A DNA stretch of 7,328 nucleotides, taken from NCBI GenBank assembly GCA_035252155.1, contig DATFDL010000138.1, positions 1-7,328 on the forward strand, given 5' to 3'. Positions 4,796-7,328 of the stretch are shown piece after piece. Position 1 is the stretch's first letter; each line of letters begins with the position of its first letter. A program made the translations under genes and the position numbers. The notes below the pieces were generated by a model. That model searched no databases. It was given only the letters and a program-made list of their open reading frames with translations, and was not told the DNA's origin. The stretch comes from JAICLL01 sp035252155. GTDB lineage: Bacteria; Planctomycetota; Planctomycetia; Pirellulales; JAICIG01.

Positions 4796-6535
4796 TCATC
4801 CCACCAACTCGGGCAGGACCTGTTTCAACTCCTCCTTCAGGTATCGCTTGACATCGCGAGCGTGCTCCAGCCGCCTGGCCCGCGCGGCCACCTCCTCGCA
4901 CTGGGCGATGGTCACGCTACGGCAGATCTTCTTGATTTCGGGAATGGCGCTGGGCGGCACGCTCATCTGACGCAGACCCAGCCCCAACAACAACATGGTG
5001 TAGAGCGGGTTGCCGCTCATCTGCCCGCACAGGTTCACCGGAATGCCCCGCCGGCCGGCCGCCTGCACCGACAGCTCGATCAGCTTGAGGATGGCCGGAT
5101 CGCTGGCGGTATAGAGCGCGGCGACGTCTTTGTTGCTGCGGTCGACGGCCAGCGTGTACTGAATCAGATCGTTGGTGCCGATACTGAGAAAATCGACTTC
5201 TTCGACAAAGTGGTCGATCATCACCACCACCGACGGCACCTCGACCATCATGCCTACCTTCAGATCGCGATGGAACGGCAGGCCGCGCTCTTCGAGATCT
5301 TCCATGACGTCGGCCAGCACCATTTTGGCCTGGCGAAGTTCGAGCATGGTCGAGATCAGCGGAAACATCACGCGCACGTCGCCCAGCGCGCTGGCCCGCA
5401 AAATGGCCCGCAACTGCGTGCGGAACAGCTCGGTATTGCGGAGCGAAATCCGAATGCTGCGCAGGCCCAAGAACGGGTTGCGCTCGATGTCGAGGTCTTG
5501 GCCCGTGAGTTTGTCGGCGCCCAGGTCGAGCGTGCGAATGACCACCGGGCGGCCGGCCATGGCTTGCACCACTTCGGCATAGGCGCGGTAGTGGGCTTCT
5601 TCGTCCGGCTCGGTCTCGGCGCCTAGATAGAGAAACTCGGTGCGATAAAGCCCGATGCCGTCGGCCCCGCGCTCCAGGCAATGTGCGACTTCGTGCGGGA
5701 ACTCGATGTTGCCGTCGAGCTGCACGCGCACGCCGTCGCGCGTTTCGGCGGGCAGATCGCGGAGCGATTCGAGCCGGGCCGCCATCGTGCGGCGCTGCTC
5801 GACTTCGTGCCGATAGCGGGCGATCGTCTCTTCGTCGGGATGCAGGATGACCAGCCCCTGATCGCCGTCGATAATTACCACGTCGCCGCCGGAGACATCG
5901 GTCAAGAACGGCCCGGTGCCCACCACGGCGGGAATCTCGAGACCCTCTGCCACGATGGCCGTGTGGCTGCCGGCCCCGCCGATCTCGGTGACAAAACCGC
6001 GCACAAAGCGGCGATCGAGATTGGCCGTTTCGCTGGGCGTCAGGTTGTGGGCCAGCACCAGCACCGGCGAGGTGAGGTTCGAGATCTGTTCGCGGCGGCG
6101 GCCCAGCAGGTTGCGCAGCAGGCGCTTCTCGATGTCGAAGATGTCGTTCGCCCGTTCGGCCATGTAGCCCGAATCGAGCGACTGAAACACCTTGGCGTAG
6201 CGGCGCAGTGTGCGGCTGACGGCGTATTCGGGCGAGTAGTGCCGCTCGCGGACCATCTGCTCCAGCTCGCCGCGCAGCCGCGGGTCGCGGAGCATCTGCA
6301 GATGGGCCTCGAAGATGGCGCCGTATTGCTTGCCGAGCTCGCGGGCCACGGCGTCGCGGTTGTGCTCGATCTCGGCGGCGGCGGCGTCGAACGCCTGGCC
6401 GAGCCGATCCATCTCGTTCTCGACGGCGTCGCGGGCCAAAAAGCGACGAGGGATGCGGAACCCCTCATTATCCATGACGAGCGCTTCACCGATGGCCACG
6501 CCCGGCGAAACGGCGATTCCCTGCAGTTTTTGCAT
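4796..6535 (-). CDS. ptsI: PTS enzyme I (phosphoenolpyruvate-protein phosphotransferase)
   Basis: Takes phosphate from phosphoenolpyruvate onto a histidine and passes it to HPr, in the cytoplasm. The 579 residues match canonical enzyme I (about 575). The swivelling N-terminal domain carries the active-site His191 in GGAGSHTAIVA, corresponding to E. coli His189. The C-terminal PEP-binding barrel shows GIGLYRTEFLYL (Arg298), RTLDLGADK (Arg334), RVMFPLIST (388-396), GMMVEVPS (Glu432), SIGTNDLIQYTLAVDR (Asn455) and NLCGQMSGNP (Cys503), all at the expected spacing. There is no N-terminal GAF domain, so it is the carbohydrate-type enzyme rather than the nitrogen-type PtsP. Its ATG directly abuts the ptsH stop (TAGATG) and its own stop directly abuts the next start (TGAATG). 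No Shine-Dalgarno site is visible, which fits coupled translation. Confidence 0.98.
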   Translation of the reverse strand: MQKLQGIAVSPGVAIGEALVMDNEGFRIPRRFLARDAVENEMDRLGQAFDAAAAEIEHNRDAVARELGKQYGAIFEAHLQMLRDPRLRGELEQMVRERHYSPEYAVSRTLRRYAKVFQSLDSGYMAERANDIFDIEKRLLRNLLGRRREQISNLTSPVLVLAHNLTPSETANLDRRFVRGFVTEIGGAGSHTAIVAEGLEIPAVVGTGPFLTDVSGGDVVIIDGDQGLVILHPDEETIARYRHEVEQRRTMAARLESLRDLPAETRDGVRVQLDGNIEFPHEVAHCLERGADGIGLYRTEFLYLGAETEPDEEAHYRAYAEVVQAMAGRPVVIRTLDLGADKLTGQDLDIERNPFLGLRSIRISLRNTELFRTQLRAILRASALGDVRVMFPLISTMLELRQAKMVLADVMEDLEERGLPFHRDLKVGMMVEVPSVVVMIDHFVEEVDFLSIGTNDLIQYTLAVDRSNKDVAALYTASDPAILKLIELSVQAAGRRGIPVNLCGQMSGNPLYTMLLLGLGLRQMSVPPSAIPEIKKICRSVTIAQCEEVAARARRLEHARDVKRYLKEELKQVLPELVG

Positions 6536-6817
6536 CTATGACTGTGTGTTTTCGTCTTCGGCGAAGTTGTGCTCGATCAACTTTGCCAGCGCGTCCAGGG
6601 CCTGCTCGGCGTCGGGGCCGTCGACCTCGATCGACAGCGGGGTGCCGGCCACGGCGGCCAACGTCAGGATCGCCAGAATGCTCTTGCCATCGACGCGCTC
6701 ATGTCCCTTGACCAGTTCCACCTTCGAGGCGAAACGCGTGGCCAATTTGACGAACAGATCGGCGGGCCGAGCGTGCAATCCCTGCGGATTGGTGACGACC
6801 ACGGTGCGAGAGGCCAT
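6536..6817 (-). CDS. ptsH: HPr phosphocarrier protein
   Basis: Small cytoplasmic phosphocarrier between enzyme I and EIIA proteins. With the start at 6817 the protein has 93 residues and its numbering becomes canonical: the phosphorylated His15 lies in NPQGLHARPADLF, and Ser46 lies in the helix motif DGKSILAILTL, the site that HPr kinase modifies in organisms that have it. The usual C-terminal helix follows, with a short acidic tail (EDENTQS). ATG at 6820 (one extra Met) and an upstream TTG at 6835 overlapping ptsN are possible, but 6817 has the better-spaced GAAG (5 bases) and the family-standard N-terminus. The ptsN stop ends 7 bp upstream, and the gene's own TAG touches the ptsI ATG. No HPr kinase gene is in the window, so regulation through Ser46 is only possible in principle. 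Confidence 0.96.
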   Translation of the reverse strand: MASRTVVVTNPQGLHARPADLFVKLATRFASKVELVKGHERVDGKSILAILTLAAVAGTPLSIEVDGPDAEQALDALAKLIEHNFAEDENTQS

Positions 6818-6824
6818 CATCGCT

Positions 6825-7301
6825 TCAGGACACAAATTGGTTGTTGTCGGCTTCGTCCAACAATTGAAGTACGGCTTCGGGGTTTTTGGCTTGCTTGAGG
6901 AACTTGCAGAAGGTCTCGTCGCGCAACTGGCGCGAGACGTTCTCCAACGCCCGCAAGTGGTCGCCGGGCCGGTCGGGCGGCGAAATCAACATAAAGAAAA
7001 GATGCACTTTTTCGCCGTCGAGGCTGTCGAAATCGACGCCCTCGGCGCTGACGGCCACGCTGCCGACCAGCCGATCGATGCTGGGGTGCTTGGTGTGCGG
7101 CACGGCTACGCCCCGGCCGATGCCGGTGCTACCCAGCTCTTCGCGTTTCAGAATCGCTTTGACGATGCTCTCGAATTGATCTGAGGCGATGCGATTGGCG
7201 TCGAGCAGGGCCTGCACCATCTCGCGGATGACGCCCGGCTTGTCGTCGGCCGCCAAATCGGCCCGCACGGCTTCTCGGCTCACGAAGTCGGCAAACTTCA
7301 T
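6825..7301 (-). CDS. ptsN: PTS EIIA domain protein, fructose/nitrogen type (PtsN-like)
   Basis: A single-domain EIIA of the PTS EIIA type 2 (fructose/mannitol/nitrogen) family, 158 residues, the usual length for PtsN. It accepts phosphate from HPr on His69, seen in STGIGRGVAVPHTK (58-71). A second conserved motif is FFMLISPPDRPGDHLRALE (102-120, with His115), and the closing helices resemble the family. Since no EIIB, EIIC or sugar-catabolic gene is nearby and no membrane segment is present, a regulatory role is more likely than sugar uptake; this is inferred from context. It is the first visible gene of the right-hand directon and has a strong ribosome-binding site. Its stop lies within 7 bp of the ptsH start. 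The true operon start may be outside the window, since only 27 bp are visible upstream. Confidence 0.93.
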   Translation of the reverse strand: MKFADFVSREAVRADLAADDKPGVIREMVQALLDANRIASDQFESIVKAILKREELGSTGIGRGVAVPHTKHPSIDRLVGSVAVSAEGVDFDSLDGEKVHLFFMLISPPDRPGDHLRALENVSRQLRDETFCKFLKQAKNPEAVLQLLDEADNNQFVS

Positions 7302-7308
7302 GCACCCT

Positions 7309-7314
7309 CTCCTT
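7309..7314 (-). promoter_or_regulatory. Shine-Dalgarno site of the EIIA gene
   Basis: On the minus strand AAGGAG precedes the ATG by 7 bases (agggtgc). It is the strongest ribosome-binding site of the pts cluster and confirms the start at 7301. By contrast, the downstream ptsH, ptsI and radical SAM-linked genes lack comparable sites and probably depend on translation from their upstream neighbours. Confidence 0.85.
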
Positions 7315-7328
7315 TCTGTATCCCAATG

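Noticed and set aside
4157..5626. Long plus-strand open frame opposite ptsI and the radical SAM-linked gene
   Set aside because: It is antisense to two well-supported conserved genes, shows no family motifs and is rich in His/Gln/Arg, as expected from the reverse reading of GC-rich codons.
5681..7184. Two further plus-strand open frames opposite ptsI, ptsH and ptsN
   Set aside because: Both are shadows of highly conserved minus-strand genes and contain no protein-family signature.

Overview
The window is GC-rich bacterial chromosomal DNA. Every convincing gene lies on the minus strand, so the genes run from right to left. The combination suggests a planctomycete, most likely of the Pirellulales type. 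The reasons are an RNase E/G with a long charged insert in its S1 domain, an EIIA-HPr-EI relay with no sugar permease beside it, mostly weak Shine-Dalgarno sites, and dispersed palindromic repeats of a kind I associate with planctomycete intergenic DNA. This placement is an inference from gene content and style; no rRNA or other marker is present.

Right block (7301 to 2365): a compact directon. It encodes a PTS EIIA of the fructose/nitrogen type (ptsN-like), HPr (ptsH), enzyme I (ptsI), a radical SAM-linked protein (TIGR03936/DUF2344) and a ribonuclease E/G (rng). The first four genes are packed tightly. The ptsH stop touches the ptsI start (TAGATG), and the ptsI stop touches the next start (TGAATG). 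A 154-bp gap with a perfect 21-bp inverted repeat separates the radical SAM-linked gene from rng. Enzyme I, HPr and EIIA can form a complete phosphorelay from phosphoenolpyruvate to EIIA with all active-site histidines present, probably regulatory because no EIIB/EIIC is in view. The radical SAM-linked gene next to rng matches a linkage known from other phyla.

Middle (2364 to 1858): about 500 bp with no intact gene. It holds two inverted copies of a 30-bp repeat, a possible decayed coding remnant between them, and a small hairpin in the probable gcvT leader. I found no glycine riboswitch.

Left block (1857 to 232): gcvT (aminomethyltransferase) followed by gcvH (lipoyl H protein) of the glycine cleavage system. 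A 100-bp element with 23-bp terminal inverted repeats sits across the gcvT stop codon and supplies the last 19 residues of GcvT. Left of gcvH are more copies of the 30-bp repeat family, so the gcvT-gcvH pair is bracketed by repeats. GcvP is not in the window.

Nothing here is clearly a new defence or mobile system. The most unusual items are the repeat element extending GcvT, the repeat family bracketing gcvTH, and the structured leader of rng.
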